Shown here: piece after piece, positions 32,221 through 43,445 of the stretch
Layout of the letters: each line of letters starts with the position of its first letter
Position numbering within the stretch: the stretch's first letter is position 1
Translations under genes and position numbers: made by a program
Assembly: GCA_022575985.1 (NCBI GenBank)
Contig: JAKSXM010000272.1
Span: 21,510,501-21,574,500, forward strand
Direction: 5' to 3'
Length of the DNA: 64,000 nt
Source of the DNA: Anagrus nilaparvatae
Taxonomy: Eukaryota > Arthropoda > Insecta > Hymenoptera > Mymaridae
The notes under the pieces: generated by a model
The model's input: only the letters and a program-made list of their open reading frames with translations
Told to the model about the DNA's origin: nothing
Databases searched by the model: none

Positions 32221-34280
32221 AATAAAATTTGTTTTATACGAATTATTTAAGCTCTTTTAACTAAGAAAGAATTTCAAATAAAAATTTTAATTAACAGTTT
32301 TAAAATATTAAGACATTGCTAGAATCTCTTATTTGTATTTTTATCATTATAATGTCAAGAAATATCTTGGAAAATATTAAGGGGTTTAGTGTTTGTAAAC
32401 TTTTAATGACAGAAATAAATGAAAGTTATAAAAGATAAACTATTTAGAAAAAAAATTTTTTAGAAACTTTGCCTGCGTAATTTTTTTTTTAGGCAGTTTA
32501 ACATTGTTTTTTGGCAAATCATTTTCTGGTCGCTAACGAGAAAAATTAGTATTCTAGACAGCGGGCACGAAAGTACGATTTCCTAACTGCTTTAGGCAGC
32601 TTCTACAATAGCCACACCAATATATGTATATGTATGAATAGACATATTTGTGTATGGCCAACCTAATTTATAAATCTGTTTTACCAGCAGGTAAAAAGTC
32701 TACAAAAATTAATGTAGAAAAATAGAGGGCGCAGTTATCTGAAGGTTGGCCATACACAAATATGTCTACACTGAAAAAAAATTCCGCTTGACACAAGCGG
32801 ATTTTTTTTTTTTGTTCAAACCATTGCAAATGGCTTGAAACGTAAAAATAAACCTTAAAAAAATTATTTTTTTGAACTCAAAACTTCATAAAACTGAATT
32901 TTAAAGCTCAAAAGTTAAAAAAATCTTTTTAAAAATAAAGATTACTTATTTAGCTTTTAAAACTTTTTTAAGTGGAATTATTATTGAAAGGTAATAATAA
33001 AAAGTTAAATAAAATATATTTCATTAATTACTAGCTTTAGAAATTACCGAAAACAGCTGAAAACAACTCCAAACCTAAATTAACCAATTTTGGATCATTT
33101 TTAAAATAACCAAATCAGTCTCGTTTTTAATGATTTTGTTTATTACTAATTTTTTTACAGATTTTTTATTATTTACTTTAATTTTATATATTTTGAAGTA
33201 ATATCTTTGTTGAAAATAATTTTTCTTTTAATTTATTTTAACGTCTTAGAGCAGTTCAAATGTTAAATATTTGGGTTTTTGAAAAATTCATGGACTTGAG
33301 ATTTTTCTAGCAGATTCAAATGATGTTATAAACTGGACTAAAAGGTATATTCCCAAGTAATTTTTCCCGTACAATTCAAACTCACTATTTATTTTAACAT
33401 TTTACTACGCTTTACAGGAGAAAAATTCATTTCTTTAGTTTTTTAAGGTACCAATTATGAAGGTACCAATTTTTAAAAGTTTCGCAGTTTTCAAGGAAAA
33501 ATTATCTGAATAATATTTGCAAGAGTTACTTACATATTTTTTCCTCGGAAATTCGATGAAACCACTAGTTTTTTTATCTGTTGTTTTCCTTAGCGATAAA
33601 ATCTATTGTTTCTATTTTTACTGGTTTTGTCCAATCTTATATATTTTGCATTGGTAGCCCATTTGAGCTTAAAGGGTTTGAAATATTTAAAATTATCTTT
33701 AATAAATAAATAGTCAGGGAAAAACCACTCGAAAAAATGCTAAAACTTTTTGTTTTTTAATAAACGAGTTATCGTTAATTAAAGATTTTGCAATAATTCT
33801 CCTACAATCTCAATTACACGTTACTTGAAGCACAATAACGTAAAAATTTGATAAGTCAGTGAATTTTCATCTTCAGACGAAACGATTTCGCATTTTTTTA
33901 AGCAGTTTTTTCCTATCTATTTATTTATTAAAGATAATTTTAAATATTTCAAACTCTTTAGGCTCAAATGGGGTACTAATACAAATATATAAGATTGGAC
34001 AAAGCCAGTAAAAATAGAAACTGAAGATTTTATGGCAAAGGAAAACCCCAGATAAAAAAACTATAGTGCTTTCAACGAAATCTCGAGGAAAAAATATATA
34101 AGTAATTCTTGCAAATATTATTCAGAAAATTTTTTCTTGAAGACTGCAAAACTTTTAAAAATTGGTCCCCTCATAACTGGTACCCTAAAAAACTTAAAAA
34201 ATGAATTTTTCTCCTGCAAAGCATATTAAAATATTAAAATAAATAGGGAGTTCGAATTCTACTAGAATTAAAAATTACTA

Positions 34281-34636
34281 CACTGAAAAAAAAATCCGCT
34301 TGCGGCAAGCGGATTTCCGCTTACCGCAAGCGGAATTTTTTTTCTTTGCAAACAATTGCAAATGACTTGAAACGTAAAGAAAATTAAAAAAAAAATTTTT
34401 TCCCGCTTACTTGGGATATGCGTATTTCGGTATGACGAGATTTGAGAAAATTTTGGAAAAAGAAAAGAAAAAATGTTTATTTTTAATTTTCTTTACGTTT
34501 CAAGTCATTTGCAATTGTTTGCAAAGAAAAAAAAATTCCGCTTGCCACAAGCGGAATTCCGCTTGCCGTAAGCGGATTGTCCGCTTGCCGCAAGCGGAAT
34601 TATTCCGCTTGCGGCAAGCGGATTTTTTTTTCAGTG
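34281..34636. mobile_element. 356-bp TA-type foldback nested in the larger one
   Basis: Same CACTGAAAAAAAAATCCGCT ends, TA at 34279-34280 and 34637-34638, and a hairpin body sharing CAAGTCATTTGCAATTGTTT with its complement. It interrupts the right arm of the 32769 element. The matching uninterrupted arm near 33340-33365 reads through, so this insertion is younger than its host. Confidence 0.85.
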
Positions 34637-34698
34637 TAGGGAATACGTCTTTTAGTCCAATCTATAACATCATTTGAATCTGCTAGAAAAATCCTAAG

Positions 34699-35054
34699 GG
34701 TAGCAATCTTATTCAACACGAAACAAATTGAACACAAGACTAAAACACACAAAACTCAACACGCATTATTTTTTAACACTATTTTTTCCACACCATTTAA
34801 ATCCAACACAAATTTTTTTGACACGTATTATTCGACACAAAAATTTTTTATGCAAATCGTGAAAAAACTAATTAAATTTTAGTTTTTTGTTTTGAATTTG
34901 TGTCAAATAAAATGAGCTGAAAATTTTGTGTTTAATTTAAATCGCGTGCAATAATTAGTGTAAAATATATTGTGTGTTGAGTTTTGTATGTTTTAATTTA
35001 GGTGTTCAAAAGTGATGTGCTCAATTTTTTTTTGTGTCGAGTAAGATCGCTACC
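34699..35054. mobile_element. 356-bp MITE with about 8-bp duplication (hAT-like)
   Basis: Ends GGTAGCAATCTTATTCAACA and, from the right, GGTAGCGATCTTACTCGACA. Flanks ATCCTAAG (34691-34698) and ATCGCAAG (35055-35062) match the uninterrupted arm's ATCTCAAG (near 33300), giving a slightly decayed 8-bp duplication. The body is rich in ACACA/TGTGT mirrored motifs. No coding sequence. Confidence 0.75.
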
Positions 35055-35547
35055 ATCGCAAGTCTATGAATTTTTAAAAAAACCAATATTTAACTGTTCT
35101 AAGACGCTAAAAATTAAAAGAAAATTTATTTTTAACAGAAAAATAATACTTTAAAATATGTACAATTAAAGTAAATAATAAAAAAATCTGTAAAAAAATT
35201 AGTAATAAACAAAATCCTTAAAAAACGAGACTGATTTGGTTATTTTAAAAATGATCCAAAATTGGTTAATTTAGGTTTGAAGTTGTTTTCAGCTGTTTTC
35301 GGTAATTTCTAAAGCTAGTAATTAATGAAATATATTTTATTAAACTTTTTATTATTACCTTTCAATAATAATTCCACTTAAAAAAGTTTTAAAAGCTATA
35401 AATATCTAATCTTTATTTTTAAAAAGATTTTTTTAACTTTTGAGCTTTAAAATTCAGTTTTATGAAGTTTTGAGTTCAAAAAAATAATTTTTTTAAGGTT
35501 TATTTTTACGTTTCAAGCCATTTGCAATGGTTTAAACAAAAAAAAAA

Positions 35548-35742
35548 TCCGTTAGCGTCAAGCGGAATTCCGCTTGCGGCAAGCGGATTTCCGCTAGCGG
35601 CAAATGAAATTCCGCTAGCGGCAAATGGAATTCCGCTAGAGGCAAATGGAATTCCGCTAGCGGCAAGCGGAAATCCGCTTGCGGCAAACGGAATTCCGCT
35701 TGCGGCAAGTGGAAAACTCCGCTTGCGGCAAGCGGATTTTTT
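35548..35742. repeat. Array of CCGCTTGCGGCAAGCGG palindromes
   Basis: About nine units of roughly 20 bp, each itself a palindrome of the form CCGCTTGCGGCAAGCGGA with GAATT spacers. Some are drifted to CCGCTAGCGGCAAATGGA. It is the subterminal region of the foldback at 32769. The short translated repeats in both strands are by-products of the periodicity, not genes. Confidence 0.85.
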
Positions 35743-36429
35743 TTTCAGTGTATCCATACATATACATATATTGGTGTATGTGGCTATTGTAGAAAGCGCC
35801 TTACTGACGCATAAAAATCGCATACGAGGGTCCGGTCGTAGTAAAAAAAAATTTAAATTTTTATTTTAAAATAACTTTTTATAAGAATATATCGCAAATG
35901 AAATGTTCAAACCTCGTTCTTTTCTATTTTTCTTTCTTTTATGTAATAAGTCCAAAAATTATTCTACATTATTAGATTAAAGGTGCATTTGGCAGTTTTA
36001 GATATAAATTGATAAACAGTAATTTTCTTACAATTCGTTCGCTAAAATAAATGCGAATCGTCTACAATTGACTAAGCTTTCAATAATATTACTAGTAACA
36101 CATTATTTACCTGTAATAGTGATGTATGCATATACTTAATAAAAATGCATTTATTTCTGATTTTAAGTATAAAGGTTAATTTTTTTTTTACTTAGGTTCT
36201 TAGGTGTCCATTTTTTATGCAACAAAATTGAAATTATTCTCAATTAACCCATTCATAATTAAAGGTATTTTTATTTATTATTTAAACGTAGTAGAATGTA
36301 CTATTAACTCTGTTCAATAAATAAAATTTTTTCTTTAGGGCTTATATTACTTCTGCTTAAATTGATGTTGTTGAAACTTTTTCATTTGAAGTATTTATGG
36401 AATACATCTTATTAAAACTAAGGTAATTT

Positions 36430-36700
36430 TTTATTTTAACATGGAACATGCTCAATGTTCATATAGGGAAGGATATTTGATTTAGGTTTTTTTTTATATT
36501 TACCAGTACAGAATGGGAGAGGGGAGAAAGGGGTTGAAAATTTATATTTTTAAAGGGGAGGATCAAGTTATCTTAAAATAATTTTAATTTTAGGAAACAG
36601 TCGCTTTTGGGACAGGTTTTTTTTTTAAATAGAGACTGTTATACCTAAATGAACATGTTCCACAATCTTTGGTCACAAACCAGTCATAAATTTTTTATTA
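36430..36700 (+). repeat. GGAACATG-family repeat upstream of gene copy 2
   Basis: Duplicate of 27625-27890, carried along by the tandem duplication. Confidence 0.6.
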
Positions 36701-36899
36701 TCAATAGCACATCATATTTTTCATTTTCTTTTAGATTTTGACATTTCTCACCTGTTGAAAAATTTTGTTAGATTATGAAATTCATGGTACTAAATTATTG
36801 TCAAATTTTTTCTAAATCGTTAAGAAACTAAAGAATTCCGATAAAAATCATTAAACCACAGAAAGCTGAGAAAAGTTTTTGAATTTGCACACTATAAAA

Positions 36900-39800
36900 A
36901 TGTCACGCTCAGCTTCCGAAATAACAGATTCACCGCCAAAAAAGATATTAAAAACTTCCGAAGACTTTGCATTTGGCAGGTTACTTGAATCTCCAATTGC
37001 TAATAAATTGGCTAAAATAACTAAATTTATTCTTTCATATGTTGAAACCCACAAAAGTAAACATCAGTTTCGTCTTCAGGATCTTATATCATTATATAAG
37101 ACTGAAAATTCAATTGATAATAATGATTTGCCTTATGTTAAGGACATTAAGGAAGAAGTTTTGAATAATAGCAACGAGAATATTTATATTACAAGTTTCA
37201 AAAATGGGATAGACATAATTTATCGTTCCAATGTGTTAGATAAAAATAAGGCCCAAGATTTTCATGAAAGAAACGGGAAATCTAAAAGTGAAGATGAAGA
37301 CAAATTTAAAATAATTGATTTAACAACTCAGTATATTCTACAAGATATCAAAGAAAAAAAATATAACAACTATAATTATCCTGCTGCAGATTCCTTTTAC
37401 TTACAGCTTGAACAGTACGTTCCGGAATCCTTGCTAAGATTAATTTCGAATATGGTTTTTCATAATAACCAGAAGGAAGATAAAGAATCCTTGACGAAAA
37501 AAATCATTGGCTTATGTCACGCAATCATAAAATGTGTTGATTCGGAGTCTTTTATATCACCACTTCAATTAGGAACATCTTTAGTTTTGTATCACATATT
37601 TGGCTCCAAGGATCTACTTGATAATTTGTCATCATTTGGATTTTGTTCCTCTTACAAAGAAATGTTAATATTTGAAGCATCGGCTATTGATTTCGTGGAT
37701 CGATTTATTAGTGAAGATAAACCTTTAAAAGTCTATGAATTTTATAAAACAAATCGTTGTAAAAATACTCGTAATGGAATAAACGTAATAAATTGTATGA
37801 TTGGTTCTGAAATCTGTGCATCAGAATTAAAGGTTCAGTGTATGGATATTAAAAAACTGAACATTTTACCAAAAAGTTCATCTTATTATAAGAAAGAAAC
37901 AATTGTTATGAAATTATTAGAAAAAAAACAAGAAGAAAAAATGAATTATACTGTTTTAAAAGAATTTTCCTCAAATGACATAGACTTGAGTGAAAATAAA
38001 TTTTTATCAAAAATAAAACTTTCACAAAATGATTTCTTACTCTTGTTCAGTAAATACAGCAGTGAAAATTGTTCAACTCAGTGGAATGAATACATGGGAA
38101 AAATAGAAAATCATTTTAAAAGTGAAAAAAGTAAAATTAGCTGTTTGCCTTATATTGTATCAACATCAGCTAGTTTCGACGCTGTTTATACATCACTTAT
38201 CGAGGCTACTCATAGTTCTGAAATTTCTAACCAAAAGTATACGTATGTTACTTTTGATCAGCAATTGTATATTAAGGCAAAAGATATTTTAGATGCTACT
38301 ACATCAGGCATAATTTTTAAAAATTTAATTATACGTTTAAGTGGATTGAACATTATCATGTCATACGTAAGTGCTGTAGGACATATAATGGCTGGGAGTG
38401 GAATACATGAGTTGGTTTCTACAATTATAAATAATGAAGAGTCAGTATCTCATATATTAAAAGGCTATTCATTTGCTAGTGCAGTAAGGGTTCATATTTT
38501 AATACACACTGCGCTATCTAAATTAATAATTTCAATGTTAGATTTGCCGGAAAATGAAATTAAAAATATTAAAAAGGAAGAGCAGAGTATTATTTATGAA
38601 AAATTCAATACAAAATTAGAAGAAATTGTAAGATTAGACAGTCCAACTGCTAATCTTTGGATTCAGTATTTTCATATGGTAACTTTGTTAAAAAAATTCA
38701 TAGATGCTGATCTCTCCGGTGATTGGGACCTACATTTAAAAACATTAAAGCAAATGCTGTCTGTTTTTCATGCAGGTGGGCAATTTTTTTGTGCAAAAGC
38801 TGTCCATATGTATATTCAAGATATGGAAGCTTTAGATATAAATGAGCACCAAAAGTTTATTAAGGAAAAACATTTTACTATTCAAAGATGTGATAAATAT
38901 TATTGCGAAATGCCAGCTTTAGATCAAGCGATTAAGAATGGAGCCCAACAAATGATGAAATATCCTTCTAAAGGATTGGATAATGGCAATGGAACAAATT
39001 ATTTCAACCCTGAAAAACGAATTTCGTATATGCCAATTTTTAATAAAATTTTCCAAGGTTTTGAGGAATACTGTTCTATTTCTCTTGAAAATCGCGAGCA
39101 AGGCCTAATGAAAGACTACACTGATGCAGAAAAATCAAGAGAAAAACAAGATAACGATGATCTTAATACAATTTTTTCTTGGTTGGAAGAACATCCGCCA
39201 TTTGGAGAAAGTAATGTGATAATGTCAATCAGTAATGGTATTGCTGGTAGTAACAAAGTAAACTGTTTTAAAGCTTTTGATAAGGGCTTTGAAGGAATAA
39301 AATCAATTACGAGTAAAAAAATATGTGATGCAAGCGTTGATAAATCAGTATCTGTAACTCCAATTAGTATAATGTATTCAAAAGTTAAAATTTTCAACCG
39401 ATATTTAGTCGTTGATCCTTATTTAGTATCTGAAAGGATGTTGTTGGCTAGATTAAATCCTTCGTGGGATTTAAATATATATTTTAAAAATTATGAGTTG
39501 TCGCCATATCCGGTAGCATTATTCAACGAAAGTGGGATGAGAAAGTCGGAAAAATCAGATATATATGAACTTTTCAAACCAGTACCAGAACCTAATAATC
39601 AGAAGAATAGAATTTATGTAGTAGATGGAGATTATCTATTGCATCTGGTAGAATGGGGAACGAATAAAACTTATTTAGATGTGGCTCAAAAATACCTAGA
39701 TTACATTGTGCATCATTTTGGAACCAAATGTGTAATCGTTTTCGACGGATATTCGTCTCAGCTAAGTACTAAAAATACTGAATCTATTCAAAGATTACAG

Positions 39801-41030
39801 AGATTACGTTGCTCAGATATTCAAATAGACAAAAATACTAATGTAAATGTGAAGCAAGAAAAATTTTTAAGCAATAATTTTAACAAAAAATCTCTTGTTA
39901 AATTAATTTCTGAAAAACTGAAAAATTCAAAAATTGCTTATACATTATGTGAAAATGATGCTGATGCAGAAATAATTAATATGGCCACCAGCAAGAAAAA
40001 GCCTAAAAATCAAGTAATAATAGTTGGTGAAGATGAAGATCTTTTGATTTTATTAACAGGATTAGCGTTTTCGATCAAAGATGAAATATATTTTAGAAGA
40101 CAACTACAAGAAAACCAATATTTGTATTATACTCAGTTTTCATTTAAATATCCAAATTTAGAAAAATATATTTTATTTTTACATGCATTTTCTGGCTGCA
40201 AAACAACATCAGCCTTCTTTAATAATGGAAAAAAATCAATTTTTGAATTATTTGAAAAGCACGACAAAATTCTTTCGGAAACAATACAACATTTTTATAA
40301 AACACATGTTTGCAAATGGAAGTTGAGAAATTATGGTGAAGAGTGTACTAAATTAATTTATGGATTTGACAAATTTATTCATTATGAGAATTTGAGAATC
40401 AAATCATTTCAAAACTTGGTTCAAAGTAAAAAAAAAGTTGAACATTACTTGACCTTGCTTCCACCAACGCCTGAAGCTTTGAAACAACATTCATTAAGAG
40501 TTTATTTACAAATTCAAAAATGGCTTGGGAAAGATGATAATGACGCATCAGAATATGGATGGACAAAAACAGAACATGGTTTAATACCAAACACGGGAAA
40601 AGGCTCCTCCATACCAGAGAAATGGGCAGAACATATGGCATGTTCTTGCAAAGATGGCTGTATAAACAGTAAATGCCCATGTAAATTTAAAAATAATAAT
40701 TGCACTGCTTTGTGTGATTCTTGCAAAGGCATAAATTGTACAAATACATTTAATGAGCTTGTAAATGAAAACACGGAAGGGAATTCTTTTTTTCAAGATG
40801 ATGAATTCGACAATGACGAGATACATAAACATTTTGATTCCTGTAGACATATCAGCAAAAAAATATATTTTGATTATTCAGATTCTGAATATTGTTCTGA
40901 TAGCTCAGACGTCTCAAAATACCTTCCACGTGCTTGTTCCAGGACTTGTTCTGATTGTAATAGGAAAGAATCTGAATCATCATCTGAAACAGAATCTGAA
41001 GCAGAATCTGAAGAAGAATTTTATTATTAA
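36900..41030 (+). CDS. 1376-aa PIN/FEN-like and CXC protein, copy 2
   Basis: Second complete copy of the gene at 28090, with the same start context, length and AATAAA-overlapping end. About a dozen amino-acid differences all fall within residues ~27-190 (S/R, I/L, I/V, E/K twice, N/H, N/D, S/N, D/Y, T/S, F/Y, H/Y). I see no difference in the remaining ~3.5 kb of coding sequence or the 300 bp after the stop. All acidic PIN-like motifs, the SGCKTTSA motif and the CXC cysteines are the same. Its upstream region is separated from unit 1 by the nested transposons at 32.6-35.8 kb, so about 1.1 kb of shared 5' flank remains, and regulation may differ further out. Both copies are intact, which argues for selection or a very recent duplication. 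Confidence 0.85.
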   Translation: MSRSASEITDSPPKKILKTSEDFAFGRLLESPIANKLAKITKFILSYVETHKSKHQFRLQDLISLYKTENSIDNNDLPYVKDIKEEVLNNSNENIYITSFKNGIDIIYRSNVLDKNKAQDFHERNGKSKSEDEDKFKIIDLTTQYILQDIKEKKYNNYNYPAADSFYLQLEQYVPESLLRLISNMVFHNNQKEDKESLTKKIIGLCHAIIKCVDSESFISPLQLGTSLVLYHIFGSKDLLDNLSSFGFCSSYKEMLIFEASAIDFVDRFISEDKPLKVYEFYKTNRCKNTRNGINVINCMIGSEICASELKVQCMDIKKLNILPKSSSYYKKETIVMKLLEKKQEEKMNYTVLKEFSSNDIDLSENKFLSKIKLSQNDFLLLFSKYSSENCSTQWNEYMGKIENHFKSEKSKISCLPYIVSTSASFDAVYTSLIEATHSSEISNQKYTYVTFDQQLYIKAKDILDATTSGIIFKNLIIRLSGLNIIMSYVSAVGHIMAGSGIHELVSTIINNEESVSHILKGYSFASAVRVHILIHTALSKLIISMLDLPENEIKNIKKEEQSIIYEKFNTKLEEIVRLDSPTANLWIQYFHMVTLLKKFIDADLSGDWDLHLKTLKQMLSVFHAGGQFFCAKAVHMYIQDMEALDINEHQKFIKEKHFTIQRCDKYYCEMPALDQAIKNGAQQMMKYPSKGLDNGNGTNYFNPEKRISYMPIFNKIFQGFEEYCSISLENREQGLMKDYTDAEKSREKQDNDDLNTIFSWLEEHPPFGESNVIMSISNGIAGSNKVNCFKAFDKGFEGIKSITSKKICDASVDKSVSVTPISIMYSKVKIFNRYLVVDPYLVSERMLLARLNPSWDLNIYFKNYELSPYPVALFNESGMRKSEKSDIYELFKPVPEPNNQKNRIYVVDGDYLLHLVEWGTNKTYLDVAQKYLDYIVHHFGTKCVIVFDGYSSQLSTKNTESIQRLQRLRCSDIQIDKNTNVNVKQEKFLSNNFNKKSLVKLISEKLKNSKIAYTLCENDADAEIINMATSKKKPKNQVIIVGEDEDLLILLTGLAFSIKDEIYFRRQLQENQYLYYTQFSFKYPNLEKYILFLHAFSGCKTTSAFFNNGKKSIFELFEKHDKILSETIQHFYKTHVCKWKLRNYGEECTKLIYGFDKFIHYENLRIKSFQNLVQSKKKVEHYLTLLPPTPEALKQHSLRVYLQIQKWLGKDDNDASEYGWTKTEHGLIPNTGKGSSIPEKWAEHMACSCKDGCINSKCPCKFKNNNCTALCDSCKGINCTNTFNELVNENTEGNSFFQDDEFDNDEIHKHFDSCRHISKKIYFDYSDSEYCSDSSDVSKYLPRACSRTCSDCNRKESESSSETESEAESEEEFYY

Positions 41031-41332
41031 AATAAAATTTGTTTTATACGAATTATTTAAGCTCTTTTAACTAAGAAAGAATTTCAAATAAAAATTTTAA
41101 TTAACAGTTTTAAAATATTAAGACATTGCTAGAATCTCTTATTTGTATTTTTATCATTATAATGTCAAGAAATATCTTGGAAAATATTAAGGGGTTTAGT
41201 GTTTGTAAACTTTTAATGACAGAAATAAATGAAAGTTATAAAAGATAAACTATTTAGAAAAAAAATTTTTTAGAAACTTTGCCTGCGTAATTTTTTTTTT
41301 AGGCAGTTTAACATTGTTTTTTGGCAAATCAT

Positions 41333-42084
41333 CTTTGGACTTTATATAAACCTTACAACTGGCAATTATAAATCATTCCTAAATTATTAGCTCAAAATAC
41401 TTTATTTTCGCATAAAAGTTTCAGTGTTTGTATGATTGTATTACCAATTAATTTTTTTGTTTGTTTTTTTTTATAACCAAAAACAAATTTATATAACCAA
41501 AAAATTAATTTTAGCAACATTACTCTATTTTTTAGTAAAAGTATTACCACCTTGGAGTATTGACGCAAAAAATCGTCATAATTCCCTATATTTAATACGT
41601 GATCTTTTGCCCCTTATAAATGTAATTTAATTTTTCTGTCAATTAAATTTTTATTATATGTTTCAGCAACTAAGTTTAAACCTTGTTTAATGTAATTAAT
41701 TAATTATGTAAAAAACATAACTGCATATAATATTTTACAATCAGAAAAGAGTATTCAGTTTTTTGTTATATTTTCTGATTTTTCACAAGTTTATTTTTTT
41801 AATAAAGTAGTGTAATTTACGTCTTTTATTTATTTATTACCTACCATGAGTTCAAAATTCTGAATATAAACAGGAAATAAATTCAGTATTTAAATAACAA
41901 AAATTAAAATTCTAAAAAATCATTTATTTTTTTTTACCTCTAATTTGAATTAATTGTCTTTAATTAATACTTTTATTCATTTTGGTATTTTTATAAAAAA
42001 TATTTTTCATTTGCTATATATAAATTAATGACATTTAATAATTATTTACTTATTCGATTCAATTTAGTACTATTTCATTTTTTA
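41333..42084. other. AT-rich spacer
   Basis: No feature I can support. A 64-codon frame at 41436-41630 has a slightly protein-like end (LPPWSIDAKNRHNSLYLIRD) but no recognisable family. Confidence 0.4.
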
Positions 42085-42266
42085 TTATTTAATTAAAACA
42101 GTCGCAGCATAACATGTAATAAATAAACCAATAAAAGAACAGCATACGACTTGGATTACGAAGCATTCTTTATATTCATCATTAATTGAATTTTTTAATT
42201 TTGATTTCTTTCTCGATCATTTTCATCTCTATTTGAATTTAAATTTATCTTGGAACTTGAAATCAT
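42085..42266 (-). pseudogene. Small cysteine-rich membrane-tail protein, frameshifted
   Basis: On the minus strand an ATG at 42266 opens MISSSKINLNSNRDENDR. One base out of frame, at about 42200, the sequence continues as KNSINDEYKECFVIQVVCC, then a hydrophobic stretch with spaced cysteines and a stop. The layout (polar head, short cysteine/hydrophobic tail) matches the small genes at 42845, 57076 and 62385. Read as a recently broken family member. A 1-bp assembly error is the alternative. Confidence 0.45.
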
Positions 42267-42556
42267 TCCTGGAAAAATTTTTTGTACAAATTATTGAAAA
42301 TTAAGTATGAAATTATTGATGTAAATTTTTAAAATCTTCATTTACCAAAAATTTAGAAAACTTTAATAACGAAATTGGAGTTCAAAATTGGTGTTTATAA
42401 TATACTGGCCCCTTTCATAGTTAAGAGGATTAATTTAGTAGTTAATTATAAAATGATTCACAAAATTTAAACGAGATTCTTATAAGCACGTATATGTGAT
42501 TTAAATATAAATTTTATTTGGTAAAATTATTCACTCTAGTTATACATATAAAATAG

Positions 42557-42738
42557 AGTCCTGTCACCAGCAATGCTATGTAATGCCCTAAAATGCCATA
42601 AAATGCCCTAAAAGCTCTATGGGAAAAAAGGGTGGTATTTATGTTTTTTGATCCGCTAAACATAAATACCACCCATTTTTTTCCATGGAGCTTTTATGGT
42701 ATTTTAGGGCATTAAATAGCATTGCTGGCGACAGAACT
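42557..42738. mobile_element. 182-bp palindromic MITE
   Basis: Ends AGTCCTGTCACCAGCAATGC and, from the right, AGTTCTGTCGCCAGCAATGC. The arms pair through GCCCTAAAATGCCATAAAA and GGGTGGTATTTATG around a centre near 42648. No clear target duplication. It sits between two members of the small cysteine-rich gene family. Confidence 0.75.
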
Positions 42739-42844
42739 AATAACTTTTAAAAATAAATTTTTATACTTCAAAAATAAATGAAAATTTACATTTTAAATAA
42801 CCATTCATGTTCTTATTTAATTAGAAAATACTATAAAATATATA

Positions 42845-43042
42845 CTAATCACTTAAAATATCATGTTCTTTGTCCTTTATAAAACATTGAAATAAAAAAA
42901 TAAAACAATCAAAAAAACTTGAACAAATACCACAATAAATTACACCATATAAACAACCTTTATAACAAATATCATCATCATCATCAAAATTATAATAATT
43001 AATTAATTCATTTTCTTCGTTTTCAGATGCTTGATTCAACAT
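42845..43042 (-). CDS. Small cysteine-rich tail protein, 65 aa
   Basis: Starts at the ATG at 43042; the frame extends further upstream but without an ATG. An acidic head (ENEENELINYYNFDDDDD) is followed by a short cysteine- and aromatic-rich segment (ICYKGCLYGVIYCGICSSFF and onward, five cysteines up to FQCF), then a polar end. The layout is like the proteins at 57076 and 62385 and loosely like CYSTM-type tail proteins, whose cysteines are thought to be palmitoylated at membranes. No signal peptide. Function unknown. It could be a decayed relative rather than an active gene. Confidence 0.5.
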   Translation of the reverse strand: MLNQASENEENELINYYNFDDDDDICYKGCLYGVIYCGICSSFFDCFIFLFQCFIKDKEHDILSD

Positions 43043-43445
43043 AACGTCAATTATTTTTTTCACTTGAATAACAAAATTTTCCAGTTTTATTATTATCTGA
43101 TGAAAACTTATTTGTTTATTTAAACTATTTATAATAATAAAATCAAAAAATTATTTTATCTTGATTTATATTAATAGCATATATTAATCTTATATTAATC
43201 GAACGATGTATTAATCAAACTGAAATAAGAGAATATTTATTTTTGCAAACGAGCTTTTTAAAAAGAAATCTGATAGTTTTATGACTAAACATGTGAGATT
43301 GCAGATTTATTTTGTATTTATACTCGTAAATGAATCATATAATTAAAACAAATACTTTAATTACGAACATTTACTTAAATAATTTATTGCTAAAATAATT
43401 TTAAAAGCGCTGTATAAATTATCTTCTTTTTATTAAACGACTTAT

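Larger units (their letters stand above)
26918..32521. repeat. 5.6 kb tandem duplication, unit 1
   Basis: The unit runs from TTTTCTGGTCGCTAACGAG to TTGGCAAATCAT and is repeated directly after itself. At the junction (32521-32523) the 3' end of unit 1 passes straight into the 5' start of unit 2 with about one base of overlap. There are no terminal inverted repeats or target duplications. This is a simple tandem duplication, not a pair of insertions. It carries one complete 1376-codon gene. Confidence 0.9.
32769..35750. mobile_element. Large TA-type foldback (CACTGAAAAA ends, CCGCTTG palindromes)
   Basis: Ends CACTGAAAAAAAATTCCGCT and, from the right, CACTGAAAAAAAAATCCGCT, flanked by TA (32767-32768 and 35751-35752). 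The uninterrupted TTA-type MITE reads GTCTATCCAT at this point, so TA is the target duplication. The element is one long palindrome centred near 33810 with arms of roughly 1.1 kb once two later insertions (34281-34636 and 34699-35054) are set aside. The right end (35548-35742) is an array of palindromic units of the CCGCTTGCGGCAAGCGG type. Its core arms include blocks also found in the 45 kb tandem array. There is no transposase. Confidence 0.85.
32595..35800. mobile_element. TTA-type MITE split by a foldback insertion
   Basis: The left part (32595-32768, GGCAGCTTCTACAATAGCCA onward) and right part (35751-35800, ending CTATTGTAGAAAGCGCC) together make one member of the family at 21865. TTA is duplicated at 32592-32594 and 35801-35803. 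The empty site is present in unit 1 at 26987-26989 (ACTGCTTTACTGACG), which confirms both element ends and a 3-bp TTA duplication. Confidence 0.9.
32522..41332. repeat. 5.6 kb tandem duplication, unit 2, expanded to 8.8 kb by insertions
   Basis: Unit 2 begins at the tandem junction and ends where unique sequence resumes after TTGGCAAATCAT at 41332. It equals unit 1 plus a nested insertion block of about 3.2 kb (32595-35803) in the 5' flank. The gene offset of 8810 bp minus that insertion gives the 5.6 kb unit length, so the arithmetic closes. Confidence 0.9.

Noticed and set aside
30109..32260. Frames of 60-101 codons on both strands inside the 1376-aa genes (same in both copies)
   Set aside because: Shadow frames of a strongly coding region. 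Their identity between copies only reflects the nucleotide identity of the duplication.
35548..35742. CRISPR-like regular repeat array
   Set aside because: Eukaryotic context, no unique spacers, repeats are palindromes touching each other, and the array ends at transposon termini with TA duplications.
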